Source: Hyphomicrobiales bacterium (GTDB taxonomy: Bacteria; Pseudomonadota; Alphaproteobacteria; Rhizobiales; Rhizobiaceae). From it: DNA of 64,000 nucleotides. A program made the translations under genes and the position numbers. Each line of letters begins with the position of its first letter. Position 1 is the stretch's first letter. The notes beneath the pieces are model-generated. The model was not told where the DNA came from and did no database searches. It worked only from the letters and a program-made list of their open reading frames with translations. Shown here piece after piece: positions 52,067 through 64,000 of this stretch. The DNA lies in the NCBI GenBank assembly GCA_900468805.1, contig UEIF01000007.1, forward strand, positions 62,001 through 126,000, in the 5' to 3' direction.

Positions 52067-55056
52067 GCGGCGCGAACCGTATTGTCGGCAAGGGCCGGCT
52101 GACGCCCGCCAGGACCGCGCGTTTCACCTTCGACGGCAAGAGCTATACGGCGCTCGAAGGTGATACTGTCGCCTCTGCCCTGATTGCCCATGGTGTGCAT
52201 CTCGTCGGCCGTTCGTTCAAATATCATCGCCCGCGCGGCATTCTTTCGGCCGGCGCCGAGGAGCCGAACGCGCTGATCGATGTCGCGCGCGACAGCGCCC
52301 GCAAGCAACCGAACGTCAGGGCAACCGTGCAGGAAGTCTTCGACGGCATGATCGTGAAGTCGCAGAACCGCTGGCCGTCGCTTTCCTTCGATGTCGGCGC
52401 GGTCAACAACCTGTTCTCGCCTTTCTTTGCAGCGGGCTTCTACTACAAGACCTTCATGTGGCCACGGGTTGCGTGGAAACGCGTATACGAGCCGATGATC
52501 CGCCGTGCTGCCGGCCTTGGCGTCGCTCCGACCGAAGACGATCCTGACCATTATGCCAGCCGTTACGCCCATTGCGACGTGCTGGTCGCCGGCGCCGGCA
52601 TTGCCGGTCTTTCTGCAGCACTGGCCGCCGCAGAGGCCGGCGCGAAAGTCATCCTCTGTGACGAGCAGGCGGAAGCAGGTGGCGCGCTGCGCTTCGACAC
52701 CGGCGTCAAGGTGGACGGGCTCGACGGCTATGCCTGGGTCCAGCAGACCCTCGCGCGGCTGACGGGCATGGAGAATGTGCAGGTCCTGACCCGCACAACG
52801 GCCTTCGGCTACTACAACCACAATTTCATTGGCCTCGTCGAACGCGTCACCGATCATGTTGCCCGCCCCGCCCGCGATCTGCCGCGCGAACGGCTGTGGC
52901 AGGTCCGCGCCAGGCGCGTCATCCTGGCGACCGGTGCGATCGAGCGGCATATGGTGTTTCCGAATAACGACCGGCCGGGCATCATGCTCGCGTCGGCCGG
53001 GCGGATGTATCTCAATCATTATGGCGTTGCGGTCGGCCAGAAGGTCGGCATCTATACAGCCCATGATTCAGCCTACGAGGTGGCCTTCGACCTGAAGCGG
53101 GCGGGTGTTTCGATCGCCGCGATCGTCGATAGCAGGCAGGCGCCGGGAGCAGCAGTGTTGGCCGAAGCCCGCACGCTCGGCATCGATGTGCTGACCGGTC
53201 AGTCGGTCGTCAACACGTCGGGTGCGCTGCGTATCTCTTCGATGACGGTCGCGCGCAATGGCGGCGGTTCGCCGCGGAAGATCGCCGTCGACGCGCTGCT
53301 CGTCTGCTCCGGCTGGACGCCATCCGTCCACCTTTTCTCGCAGTCGCGGGGCAAGGTTGCCTTCGATGCCGAGACGCAGCGTTTCCTGCCTGGTACCTAT
53401 GCGCAGGACTGCCTTTCCGTCGGCGCCTGCAACGGCACGGATGGCCTGCAGCAGACCGTCGAGGAATCGCTGGCCGCCGGCGAGTTGATGGCACGGGCCG
53501 TCGGCAGAGAAGCCGGCAGCAAGATCGGGATTTCCGTCGAGCAGGCTTTCGACTGGACGGGCGGCATGATCGGTGCTGCCGAAGGCGCCGGACCGGATAC
53601 GAACGCCAAGGCCTTCATCGACTTCCAGCACGATGTCTGCGCCAAGGATATCCGCCTCGCGGTGCGCGAGGGCATGCATTCGATCGAGCATATCAAGCGC
53701 TTCACGACGAATGGCATGGCTTCCGATCAGGGCAAGCTTTCCAACATGCATGGCCTGGCGATTGCCGCCGAAACGCTCGGCAAGGATATTCCGCAGGTCG
53801 GTCTCACCACCTTCCGCGCGCCCTATACGCCGGTGACCTACGGTGCGCTGATCGCGCATTCGCGTGGTGCCTTGTTCGACCCCACGCGCAAGACGCCGCT
53901 ACATGCTTGGGAAGAGGCCAGGGGCGCGGTTTTCGAGGATGTCGGCAACTGGAAGCGCGCGTGGTTTTATCCGCGCGCCGGCGAGACGATGCATCAGGCG
54001 GTTTCCCGCGAATGCCGCACGGCACGCGAGGTTGCGGGTATTTTCGATGCTTCGACGCTCGGCAAGATCGAGGTCGTCGGACCGGATGCGGCCGAATTCA
54101 TGAACCTCATGTACACGAATGCCTGGGATACGCTAAAGCCTGGAAAATGCCGCTACGGGATCATGCTGCGCGAGGATGGCTTCGTCTATGACGACGGCGT
54201 CGTTGGCCGTCTGACGGAAGACCGTTTCCATGTGACGACCACGACCGGCGGGGCGCCGCGTGTGCTCCACCATATGGAAGATTACCTGCAGACGGAATTC
54301 CCGCATCTGAAGGTATGGTTGACATCGGTGACCGAGCAATGGGCCGTCATCGCCGTGCAGGGGCCGAAGGCCCGTGAGATCGTGGCGCCACTGGTCGAAG
54401 GGCTCGATATTTCCAACGAGGCTTTCCCGCACATGAGTGTTGCCGAGTGCAAGGTGGCGGGTGTTCCGGCGCGTCTCTTCCGCGTCTCCTTCACCGGTGA
54501 GACTGGCTTCGAAATCAATGTGCCTGCCGATTACGGCCAGTCGGTGCTGGAAGCGGTCTGGGCCAATGCCGAGCCGCTCGGCGCCTGTGTCTACGGCACC
54601 GAAACCATGCATGTGCTGCGCGCCGAAAAGGGCTACATCATCGTCGGCCAGGATACAGACGGCACGGTGACGCCCGACGATGCCGGGCTTTCCTGGGCTG
54701 TCTCAAAAAAGAAGGCGGATTTCGTCGGCATTCGCGGCCTGAAGCGGCCGGATCTTGTCAAGGAAGGCCGCAAGCAGCTCGTCGGTCTCGCGACAAAGGA
54801 TGCGAAGCTGGTGCTCGAAGAGGGTGCGCAGATCGTCGCCAATCCGAACCAGCCCAAGCCGATGACGATGCTCGGTCATGTGACCTCGGCCTACTGGTCT
54901 GAAAATTGCGGCCGCTCGATCGCCTTTGCGCTGGTTGAAGGCGGACGCAACATGTTGGGCGAAACACTCTATGTGCCCATGCCGGATCGGACCATCCCGG
55001 TCGAGGTGACGGATATGGTGTTCTTTGACAAGGAAGGAGGCCGTATCCATGGCTGA
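52063..55056 (+). CDS. soxA: Sarcosine oxidase subunit alpha
   Basis: A 997-residue subunit. N-terminal 2Fe-2S-like domain (about 10-100, FTFDGKSYTALEGDTVASAL and SFKYHRPRG), NAD+-binding fold from about 170 (DVLVAGAGIAGLSAALAAAE), then a C-terminal glycine-cleavage-T-like folate domain from about 610 (RECRTAREVAGIFDASTLGKIEV), where methylene-tetrahydrofolate forms. The length is normal. Translation is coupled to soxD upstream and soxG downstream (8-bp overlap). Confidence 0.95.
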   Translation: MSGANRIVGKGRLTPARTARFTFDGKSYTALEGDTVASALIAHGVHLVGRSFKYHRPRGILSAGAEEPNALIDVARDSARKQPNVRATVQEVFDGMIVKSQNRWPSLSFDVGAVNNLFSPFFAAGFYYKTFMWPRVAWKRVYEPMIRRAAGLGVAPTEDDPDHYASRYAHCDVLVAGAGIAGLSAALAAAEAGAKVILCDEQAEAGGALRFDTGVKVDGLDGYAWVQQTLARLTGMENVQVLTRTTAFGYYNHNFIGLVERVTDHVARPARDLPRERLWQVRARRVILATGAIERHMVFPNNDRPGIMLASAGRMYLNHYGVAVGQKVGIYTAHDSAYEVAFDLKRAGVSIAAIVDSRQAPGAAVLAEARTLGIDVLTGQSVVNTSGALRISSMTVARNGGGSPRKIAVDALLVCSGWTPSVHLFSQSRGKVAFDAETQRFLPGTYAQDCLSVGACNGTDGLQQTVEESLAAGELMARAVGREAGSKIGISVEQAFDWTGGMIGAAEGAGPDTNAKAFIDFQHDVCAKDIRLAVREGMHSIEHIKRFTTNGMASDQGKLSNMHGLAIAAETLGKDIPQVGLTTFRAPYTPVTYGALIAHSRGALFDPTRKTPLHAWEEARGAVFEDVGNWKRAWFYPRAGETMHQAVSRECRTAREVAGIFDASTLGKIEVVGPDAAEFMNLMYTNAWDTLKPGKCRYGIMLREDGFVYDDGVVGRLTEDRFHVTTTTGGAPRVLHHMEDYLQTEFPHLKVWLTSVTEQWAVIAVQGPKAREIVAPLVEGLDISNEAFPHMSVAECKVAGVPARLFRVSFTGETGFEINVPADYGQSVLEAVWANAEPLGACVYGTETMHVLRAEKGYIIVGQDTDGTVTPDDAGLSWAVSKKKADFVGIRGLKRPDLVKEGRKQLVGLATKDAKLVLEEGAQIVANPNQPKPMTMLGHVTSAYWSENCGRSIAFALVEGGRNMLGETLYVPMPDRTIPVEVTDMVFFDKEGGRIHG

Positions 55057-55597
55057 GGTCGCAATTCGCAAACCGGCTCTCTCCGGCCTCCTTGCCGGTT
55101 CGGCCACGGTGCGCCTGACGGTGGCGCCGGTGGCAAGCCGTCTTGCGCTGCGTGCGCCGGCTGAATCGGTACAGACGCTCTCTTCCGCACTGGGATTGGC
55201 CTTGCCCACGACGCCAAAGACCTCCGGTCGCTCGGAAGGGCGTTCGGCCCTCTGGCTCGGACCGGACGAATGGCTCGTTATCGAGGAAGCCGGGGCTGAT
55301 CTGCCGGTACTTCTGAGCGGCGTCGGCGTTCTTCATTCGGCCGTCGATGTATCCCACCGCAACGTCGGTGTCATCGTTTCCGGACCGGGTGCGGAAGCGA
55401 CCCTTTCTGCCGGTTGCCCGCAAGACCTCTCTCTTGCGGTTTTCCCGGTGGGCGCCTGCTCGCGGACGATCTTCGGCAAGGCTGAGATCGTGCTCTTCCG
55501 CACCGAGGACGATACGTTCCGGGTGGAGTGCTGGCGGTCGTTTTCGGACTATGTCTTCGGGCTGTTGGCCGAAGGCGCCGAGGATGCGGGCCATTAA
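55049..55597 (+). CDS. soxG: Sarcosine oxidase subunit gamma
   Basis: A 182-residue structural subunit of the sarcosine oxidase complex; the folate-binding-like fold is recognised from WLGPDEWLVIEEAG and VDVSHRNVGVIVSGP. ATG 55049 is 8 nt after AAGGAGG and lies within the last codons of soxA. It ends the operon; no folD, purU or glyA is present within the window, so the one-carbon unit must be processed elsewhere. Confidence 0.93.
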   Translation: MAEVAIRKPALSGLLAGSATVRLTVAPVASRLALRAPAESVQTLSSALGLALPTTPKTSGRSEGRSALWLGPDEWLVIEEAGADLPVLLSGVGVLHSAVDVSHRNVGVIVSGPGAEATLSAGCPQDLSLAVFPVGACSRTIFGKAEIVLFRTEDDTFRVECWRSFSDYVFGLLAEGAEDAGH

Positions 55598-55612
55598 AGC
55601 CCGCAGAGGACC

Positions 55613-56095
55613 TTAGGCGTCTTCCGGACGATCCTTCGGGTCGAATTGGATGATGGTGATCCAGCGGGCGGTCAGCGCCGGCTTCTTCTCATTCTCGATT
55701 TCGATCGAGCTATCATAGCTGGTCATCAGCATGCCTGCGCCGCGGAAGCGGGCGTCCGCGAGCACGAAGTGGCCGCGGATGCGAGTGCCGCTCTTGACCG
55801 GCGACATGAAGCGGATTTTGTCGAAGCCGTAGTTGATGCCCATGGTCTGCTCGCGCACTTTGGGCAAGCAGTTGTAGTTCATCGTCGACAGCAGCGAGAG
55901 TGTCAGGAAGCCATGAGCGATCGTCCCACCGAAGGGGCTTTCGGCTGCTGCGCGAACGGGATCGACGTGAATGAACTGATGGTCGCTGGTTGCGTCGGCA
56001 AAAGCGTCAATCATCTTCTGATCGACGAGAATCCAGTCAGACAATCCTGTTTCCGTGCCGACCAGCCCCCGGATATCCGAGAGCGAAATTTCCAT
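55613..56095 (-). CDS. MaoC family (R)-specific enoyl hydratase-like protein
   Basis: A 160-residue hot-dog-fold hydratase. The catalytic motif is ATSDHQFIHVDPVRA followed by FGGTIAHGFLTLSLL, the MaoC/NodN form with the Asp/His pair. ATG 56095 is preferred because GAGGAA lies about 9 nt upstream; ATG 56101 is also possible. Substrates may be (R)-3-hydroxyacyl-CoA or similar. It is between soxG (convergent) and the glycogen operon. Confidence 0.88.
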   Translation of the reverse strand: MEISLSDIRGLVGTETGLSDWILVDQKMIDAFADATSDHQFIHVDPVRAAAESPFGGTIAHGFLTLSLLSTMNYNCLPKVREQTMGINYGFDKIRFMSPVKSGTRIRGHFVLADARFRGAGMLMTSYDSSIEIENEKKPALTARWITIIQFDPKDRPEDA

Positions 56096-56188
56096 CACCA
56101 TGCATTCCTCGTAAAAAGCCGCAGCCGCAAGCCTTATCGTGCATTTATGACGATTGCGACAACGATTCACGCGGGTTGGTGGTGTAGA

Positions 56189-58159
56189 TCAATTTTCCGC
56201 AAAAAAGGCGACTGAACGTGGCTCTACCGTCGCACGGGTACCGACTTTCCGCGTCTCGCCGGGCAGAAGCTGGCGCCAGGCTGCTTCGCCCACTGAGGGG
56301 AGGATAAACAGCTGACGTTGTTCCGAGCGATTGAACAGGACGGCGAGGCGGGTCTGCTTACGGGAGGAGCGATCGCCGGTCGCAAGCATCATGCCGAGAG
56401 TGGAGAGCGAGGGCGTTTCCCATTCGCCTGTTGTCATCGGTTCGCCGGAAAGCGAAATCCATTCCACATCGCCGTTGCCGGAAAAGAAGTTCAGGTCGGA
56501 GAAGACCGAGAAGCGCCGGCGAAGCGCGGCGACAAAGGCGGTATGGGCGATCAGGTCTTCGTCCAGCAGTTTCCAGTCAAGCCACGTGATCTCGTTGTCC
56601 TGGCAATAGGCGTTGTTGTTGCCATGTTGCGTGCGTCCGCCTTCGTCGCCGGCCGTCAGCATAATGCTGCCGCGGCTGGCAAAGAGCGTAGAGATGAGCG
56701 CCATGACATCAGCCTTGCGATGCTCCCGGATGACAGGATAGGCGGTCTCGCCTTCGACGCCATTGTTCCAGGAATGGTTCTCGTCGTGGCCGTCGCGATT
56801 GTTCTCGCCGTTCTCATCGTTGTGCTTGCCGCTGTATGAAACGAGGTCCATGAGGGTGAAGCCGTCATGGGCGGCGAGGAAGTTGACGCTGCGAGTCGCT
56901 GTCGCGCCATTGGCCGAAAAGATATTCGACGAGCCGGCCAGCACAGTTGCGAGCGAACCTGTTTTCCAGCCATCGCCGCGCCAGTAGCACCTGATGTCAT
57001 CGCGGGCGCGGTCGTTCCATTCCTGGAAGGGTGCAGGGAAGTTGCCGAGCTGATAGCCGCCGGGGCCGATATCCCAGGGTTCGGCGATCATGATGCGGTC
57101 GGCGAGCAGATCGTCGGCGAGGAACGCAGCCAGCGTGCCGTTCCGGTCGAAGCCGTTTGCCGTGCGGCCGAGAACGGGAGCCAGATCGAAACGGAAGCCA
57201 TCGATGCCGGCATTGCGGACGAAATGGCGCAGACTGTCGATGATGAGCCGCTGGACGTAAGGATGGTCGCAGGCAATCGTATTACCGGTGCCGGTATCGT
57301 TGACGAGCACGGAGGGCCGATCGACGACATGGCGGTAGTAGCTGAGATTATCGATGCCGCGTAGCGAGAGCGTCGTGCCGTAGCGATCGCTTTCGCCGGT
57401 ATGGTTGAAGACGAGGTCGAGGATGACGGCGATGCCTTCGTCATGCAGCTTCGCCACCGTGTTGCTGAGCTCTGCGATGCCGCCGGGCACGATACGCGGA
57501 TCCAGCGCCATGAAGGCGACCGGATTATAGCCCCAGCCATTCGTCAGTCCGAGCGGCGGCAGATGGCGCTCGTCGATCCAGGCGGTGATCGGCATCAGTT
57601 CGACGGCATCGACGCCGATGCGTTTCAGGTGAGCAATGACCGAGGGGTGGGCAAGCGCGGCGACCGTGCCGCGCTCAGCTTCCGGCACATCCGGATGGAG
57701 GATGGTGAAGGGCTTGACCGCCACCTCGTAAATAAAGCCGCCCGGTTTGAAGAGCGGCTTTCGGATTTTGACGGGCGCGTCTTTGGTGACGACCGACTTC
57801 GGGATCAGGTGCTGCGTATCTTCGCCGAAGATTCCGAGGCGGGGGTCGTAGTGAAACGGCCCATCGACCGCCTTGGCATAGGGATCGATCAGCAGTTTGG
57901 AAGGGTCGAACCAAAGGCCGTTGTCCGGAGCGTAAATGCCGTCGGCGCGATAGCCATAGAGGGCACCTTCCTTCAATCCGTCGACGAAAAGCCGGAAGAC
58001 ATGGCCGCTGTCGCGAGCCATGGGGAGCCTTGCATATTCCTTGCCGTCGTCATCGAAGAGGCAGAGATCGATCTGCGCTGCATGATGCGACCAAACGGCA
58101 AACTCAACGCCCGTTTCGAAGACGATGGCGCCGCCCTGCGCGGAATTGTTACCCCCCAT
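56189..58159 (-). CDS. glgX: Glycogen debranching enzyme
   Basis: A GH13 isoamylase-type enzyme of 656 residues that removes alpha-1,6 branches from phosphorylase-limited glycogen. N-terminal CBM48-like domain (ETGVEFAVWSHHAAQIDLCLFD), then the barrel with LDLVFNHTGE, nucleophile region GFRFDLAP, acid/base in MIAEPWDIG and FLAAHDGFTL with the third catalytic Asp. ATG 58159 follows GGGGGG. Last gene of the glg operon, 13 bp after pgm. Confidence 0.94.
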   Translation of the reverse strand: MGGNNSAQGGAIVFETGVEFAVWSHHAAQIDLCLFDDDGKEYARLPMARDSGHVFRLFVDGLKEGALYGYRADGIYAPDNGLWFDPSKLLIDPYAKAVDGPFHYDPRLGIFGEDTQHLIPKSVVTKDAPVKIRKPLFKPGGFIYEVAVKPFTILHPDVPEAERGTVAALAHPSVIAHLKRIGVDAVELMPITAWIDERHLPPLGLTNGWGYNPVAFMALDPRIVPGGIAELSNTVAKLHDEGIAVILDLVFNHTGESDRYGTTLSLRGIDNLSYYRHVVDRPSVLVNDTGTGNTIACDHPYVQRLIIDSLRHFVRNAGIDGFRFDLAPVLGRTANGFDRNGTLAAFLADDLLADRIMIAEPWDIGPGGYQLGNFPAPFQEWNDRARDDIRCYWRGDGWKTGSLATVLAGSSNIFSANGATATRSVNFLAAHDGFTLMDLVSYSGKHNDENGENNRDGHDENHSWNNGVEGETAYPVIREHRKADVMALISTLFASRGSIMLTAGDEGGRTQHGNNNAYCQDNEITWLDWKLLDEDLIAHTAFVAALRRRFSVFSDLNFFSGNGDVEWISLSGEPMTTGEWETPSLSTLGMMLATGDRSSRKQTRLAVLFNRSEQRQLFILPSVGEAAWRQLLPGETRKVGTRATVEPRSVAFFAEN

Positions 58160-58172
58160 GTGCCCCCCGGGA

Positions 58173-61251
<3,079 letters not shown>

Positions 61252-61254
61252 AAG

Positions 61255-62517
61255 TCAGATATCCAGCTTGTCGATCATCGGTTGCGTGATCAGGCAAATG
61301 CCGCTTTCGGTCCGTCTGAAACGCCGGGCGTCGAGTTCCGGATCCTCGCCGACGACAAGACCTTCCGGGATGACGACACCATGATCGATCACAACGTCTT
61401 TGAGCTGGGCGCGCCGACCGATCTTCACATTGGGCAGGATGACCGCCCCTTCCAGTTTGGAAAAGGAATTGGCCCGCACGCCGGTGAAGAGAAGGCTTCG
61501 GTTGAGGCTTGCACCCGAGATGATGCAGTCGCCGGCAACGACAGACGACGTTGCGGAACCGCGACGGTCTTCATCGTCATGAACGAATTTCGCCGGCGGA
61601 GTAATCTCGGCATAGGTCCAGATCGGCCAGGATTTGTCGTAAATATCAAGGGCCGGAACGATCGCCGTCAGGTCGATATTGGCCTGCCAATAGGCATCGA
61701 TCGTACCGACGTCGCGCCAGTAGGGCTCATGCTCGAAATCGGAGCGGACGCAGGACTTGGCGAAGCGGTGGGCGACCGCCTTACCGTGCTCGACGATATA
61801 GGGGATGATATCTTTGCCGAAGTCGCGGCTCGAAGTCGGATCAGCGGCATCGCGGCGGAGTGCATCGATCAGGAACTTCGTGCGGAAGACATAAATGCCC
61901 ATGGAGGCGAGAGCGAAATCTGGCTTGTCCGGAATACCAGGCGGATCGGCCGGCTTTTCGATGAAGGCGAAGATCTCGTCCTTCTCATTAACATGCATGA
62001 CACCGAAACCAACCGCATCCATGCGCGGTACTTCAAGGCAGCCGATGGTCACGTCCGCGCCGGTATCGACATGCTGCTGGAGCATGTATTCATAGTCCAT
62101 CTTGTAGATATGGTCGCCAGCGAGGATGACCATGTATTCGACGCCGTAATCCTCGATGATGTCGATGTTCTGATAGACGGCATCGGCGGTACCTTCATAC
62201 CACTGCGTTTCGGAAACGCGCTGGGATGCGGGCAGAATGTCGAAGCTCTCGTTACGCTCGGGCCGGAAGAAGTTCCAGCCGCGCTGCATGTGGCGGATCA
62301 GCGAATGTGCCTTGTACTGGGTAGCGACGCCGATACGGCGGATGCCGGAATTCAGAGCGTTCGACAGTGCGAAATCGATGATGCGTGCCTTGCCGCCGAA
62401 ATAGACGGCGGGTTTTGCGCGTCGGTCAGTCAGTTCCTTGAGGCGGCTTCCCCTGCCGCCGGCGAGAACATAGGCCATTGCATCGCGGGCAAGTGGCTGA
62501 ATGCGCTTTTCTACCAT
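61255..62517 (-). CDS. glgC: Glucose-1-phosphate adenylyltransferase
   Basis: A 420-residue enzyme forming ADP-glucose from ATP and glucose 1-phosphate, the committed step of glycogen synthesis. Nucleotide motif [16 protein letters not shown], activator/phosphate residues in [19 protein letters not shown] and catalytic [10 protein letters not shown] are present; the C-terminal beta-helix is complete. ATG 62517 is preceded by GGGAGGAG, giving normal length; the frame upstream to 62553 is not needed. It lies 19 bp after glgB. Confidence 0.96.
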   Translation of the reverse strand: MVEKRIQPLARDAMAYVLAGGRGSRLKELTDRRAKPAVYFGGKARIIDFALSNALNSGIRRIGVATQYKAHSLIRHMQRGWNFFRPERNESFDILPASQRVSETQWYEGTADAVYQNIDIIEDYGVEYMVILAGDHIYKMDYEYMLQQHVDTGADVTIGCLEVPRMDAVGFGVMHVNEKDEIFAFIEKPADPPGIPDKPDFALASMGIYVFRTKFLIDALRRDAADPTSSRDFGKDIIPYIVEHGKAVAHRFAKSCVRSDFEHEPYWRDVGTIDAYWQANIDLTAIVPALDIYDKSWPIWTYAEITPPAKFVHDDEDRRGSATSSVVAGDCIISGASLNRSLLFTGVRANSFSKLEGAVILPNVKIGRRAQLKDVVIDHGVVIPEGLVVGEDPELDARRFRRTESGICLITQPMIDKLDI

Positions 62518-62536
62518 TTTCTCCTCCCACCAGTCA

Positions 62537-64000
62537 CTAATTCTCGGGTTCAAGCATGATTGTCGCCAGCGGCGGCAGGGTTATCGAGCAGCTTATCTCG
62601 CCGCCGGCATCGACGGCTTGCACGCGCCCGCCATTGCCCTTGCCGCTGCCGCCATAAATGTCGGCATCGGTATTGAGGATTTCCCGCCAGCGCCCGGCAG
62701 AAGGCAGCCGGATCGAATAGTTCTCACGATAGACAGGCGTGAAGTTCGTGATGACGGCGACGGGCTTCTGGCCAGGCGCTTTGCGCAGCCAGGCGAAGAC
62801 CGAGTTCTCGTAATCGTCGGCGATCAGCCATTCGAAGCCGTCGCCTTCGCAGTCACGCGCATGGAGTGCGGCCTTGCTGCGATAGGTGAAGTTGAGATCA
62901 CGCACCAGGCGACGCATGCCTTCGTGCATGCGGTACTGGAGGAGGTTCCAGTCGAGCGACTTGTTCTCGCTCCATTCGGCCCACTGAGCGAATTCCTGTC
63001 CCATGAAGAGCAGCTTCTTGCCGGGATAGCCCCACATGAAGGCGTAGTAGGCGCGCAGATTGGCAAATTTCTGCCAATCGTCACCCGGCATCTTGGCGAT
63101 CAGCGAACCCTTGCCGTGCACGACTTCGTCATGGGAGAGCGGCAGGACGAAATTTTCCGAATAAGCGTAGAGCAGCCCGAAGGTCAGTTCATTGTGGTGG
63201 TGCTTGCGGTGCACCGGTTCGCGGCTCATGTAGCTCAACGTGTCGTGCATGAAGCCCATGTTCCACTTGAAGCCGAAGCCGAGGCCGCCTTCGTGGACCG
63301 GTTGGGAAACCTTCGGCCAGGAAGTCGACTCCTCGGCGATGGTCATGACGCCGGGATGCTCGCCATAGATGCGGGTGTTGAGGTTCTGCAGGAAGCGGAC
63401 GGCTTCGAGGTTTTCGTTGCCGCCATACTCGTTCGGGATCCATTCGCCGTGCTTGCGCGAATAGTCGAGATAGAGCATCGACGCGACCGCATCGACGCGC
63501 AGGCCGTCGAGATGGAATTTCTCGGCCCAGTACAGCGCGTTGTTGACGAGGTAGGAGACGACCTCAGTGCGGCCAAAATTGTAGATTGCCGTGTTCCAGT
63601 CCGGGTGAAAACCCTTGCGTGGGTCTTCGTGTTCGTAAAGCGCGGTGCCGTCGAACCAGCCAAGGCCGTGTTCATCTGTCGGGAAATGCGCCGGCACCCA
63701 GTCGAGGATGACGCCGATGCCGACCTTGTGACAGCCGTTGACGAAACGGGCGAAGCCTTCCGGCTCGCCGAAGCGGGCAGTCGGGGCATAGAGGCCGGTC
63801 GTCTGGTAACCCCAGGAGGGATCGTAGGGGTGCTCGGTGATCGGCAGGAATTCGATGTGGGTGAAGCCCATATCGACGCAGTAGGGGATGAGGCTTGAAG
63901 CAAGCTCGTCCCAAGACAGCATGGATCCATCCTGGCGACGCTGCCAGGAGCCGGCATGAACCTCATAGATGCTGATCGGCTGGCGGCGCATATCGCTTTC
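62537..64000 (-). CDS. glgB: 1,4-alpha-glucan branching enzyme, N-terminus outside window
   Basis: The C-terminal 487 residues of a GH13 branching enzyme of about 730. The GH13 barrel is visible: YEVHAGSW, the region with [10 protein letters not shown], nucleophile in [18 protein letters not shown], acid/base in [11 protein letters not shown] and [13 protein letters not shown], then the C-terminal beta-domain. The 5' part, with the CBM48 domains, lies beyond base 64000. It is the first visible gene of the glg operon; glgP may lie upstream, as in relatives. Confidence 0.95.
   Translation of the reverse strand, partial: ESDMRRQPISIYEVHAGSWQRRQDGSMLSWDELASSLIPYCVDMGFTHIEFLPITEHPYDPSWGYQTTGLYAPTARFGEPEGFARFVNGCHKVGIGVILDWVPAHFPTDEHGLGWFDGTALYEHEDPRKGFHPDWNTAIYNFGRTEVVSYLVNNALYWAEKFHLDGLRVDAVASMLYLDYSRKHGEWIPNEYGGNENLEAVRFLQNLNTRIYGEHPGVMTIAEESTSWPKVSQPVHEGGLGFGFKWNMGFMHDTLSYMSREPVHRKHHHNELTFGLLYAYSENFVLPLSHDEVVHGKGSLIAKMPGDDWQKFANLRAYYAFMWGYPGKKLLFMGQEFAQWAEWSENKSLDWNLLQYRMHEGMRRLVRDLNFTYRSKAALHARDCEGDGFEWLIADDYENSVFAWLRKAPGQKPVAVITNFTPVYRENYSIRLPSAGRWREILNTDADIYGGSGKGNGGRVQAVDAGGEISCSITLPPLATIMLEPEN

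Noticed and set aside
62501..63898. 465-codon open frame antisense to glgB
   Set aside because: It is the shadow of the branching-enzyme gene, whose catalytic motifs are intact.

Overview
The window looks like a chromosomal segment of a Rhizobiaceae alphaproteobacterium, most likely Rhizobium sensu lato. The basis is high GC with strong third-position GC, the glgB-glgC-glgA-pgm-glgX order, soxBDAG, three-gene pntAA-pntAB-pntB, many GGDEF/EAL and class III cyclase proteins, an HWE histidine kinase, and S21 in rhizobial form. The species cannot be fixed from the sequence alone. I see no tRNA, rRNA, insertion sequence, prophage, CRISPR array or attachment site; apart from one internally shortened oxidoreductase, the genes look intact.

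Layout: 1-4.2 kb holds sugar catabolism (a TIM-barrel isomerase cut by the window edge, a Gfo/Idh/MocA dehydrogenase, a GH1 beta-glucosidase) plus DoxX. 4.2-12.5 kb holds a MarR/membrane-protein pair, a CHASE4-GGDEF-EAL protein, TrhO, a VOC protein behind a SoxR-type operator, a CYTH/CHAD pair, KDPG aldolase and two small envelope-type genes. 12.5-18.6 kb holds a DUF1007/NicO metal transport pair, a LysR regulator, and a group IV ornithine/lysine decarboxylase behind a roughly 400-nt structured leader (probable speF RNA), followed by GNAT and epimerase genes. 18.7-25.4 kb holds a serine hydrolase, a diguanylate cyclase, a zinc-type operon (COG0523 GTPase, WD40 protein, cysE) behind a Zur-like box, a creatininase-family gene and a MarR regulator. 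25.5-33.2 kb holds a LacI/hydroxyacid dehydrogenase pair, an aldo/keto reductase, a class I amidotransferase hydrolase and a TRAP transporter whose binding protein faces its permeases. 33.5-40.8 kb holds a GGDEF-EAL protein, a FeeM-like acyltransferase, a candidate small RNA with an anti-Shine-Dalgarno loop, an aa3 oxidase subunit IV gene, the proton-translocating transhydrogenase and a DUF992 protein. 40.9-50.2 kb holds an HWE kinase, the shortened FAD oxidoreductase, a TPR lipoprotein, rpsU, two divergent adenylate cyclases (heme-c sensor and CHASE2 sensor) and a FecR-domain protein. 50.5-56.1 kb is the sarcosine oxidase operon plus a MaoC hydratase. 56.2-64 kb is the glycogen operon, read on the minus strand and cut inside glgB.

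Functional themes are carbon storage and sugar use (glg, GH1, eda), one-carbon/sarcosine use, redox balance (pnt, a SoxR-type site, the heme cyclase), metal homeostasis (Zur-like box, NicO/DUF1007) and dense second-messenger signalling (three c-di-GMP proteins and two cAMP cyclases). The points I would check first are the candidate small RNA at 36.74-36.85 kb, the SoxR-like operator at 9.13 kb, the Zur-like box with the WD40-containing operon at 21-24 kb, and the speF-type leader at 15.3-15.7 kb.
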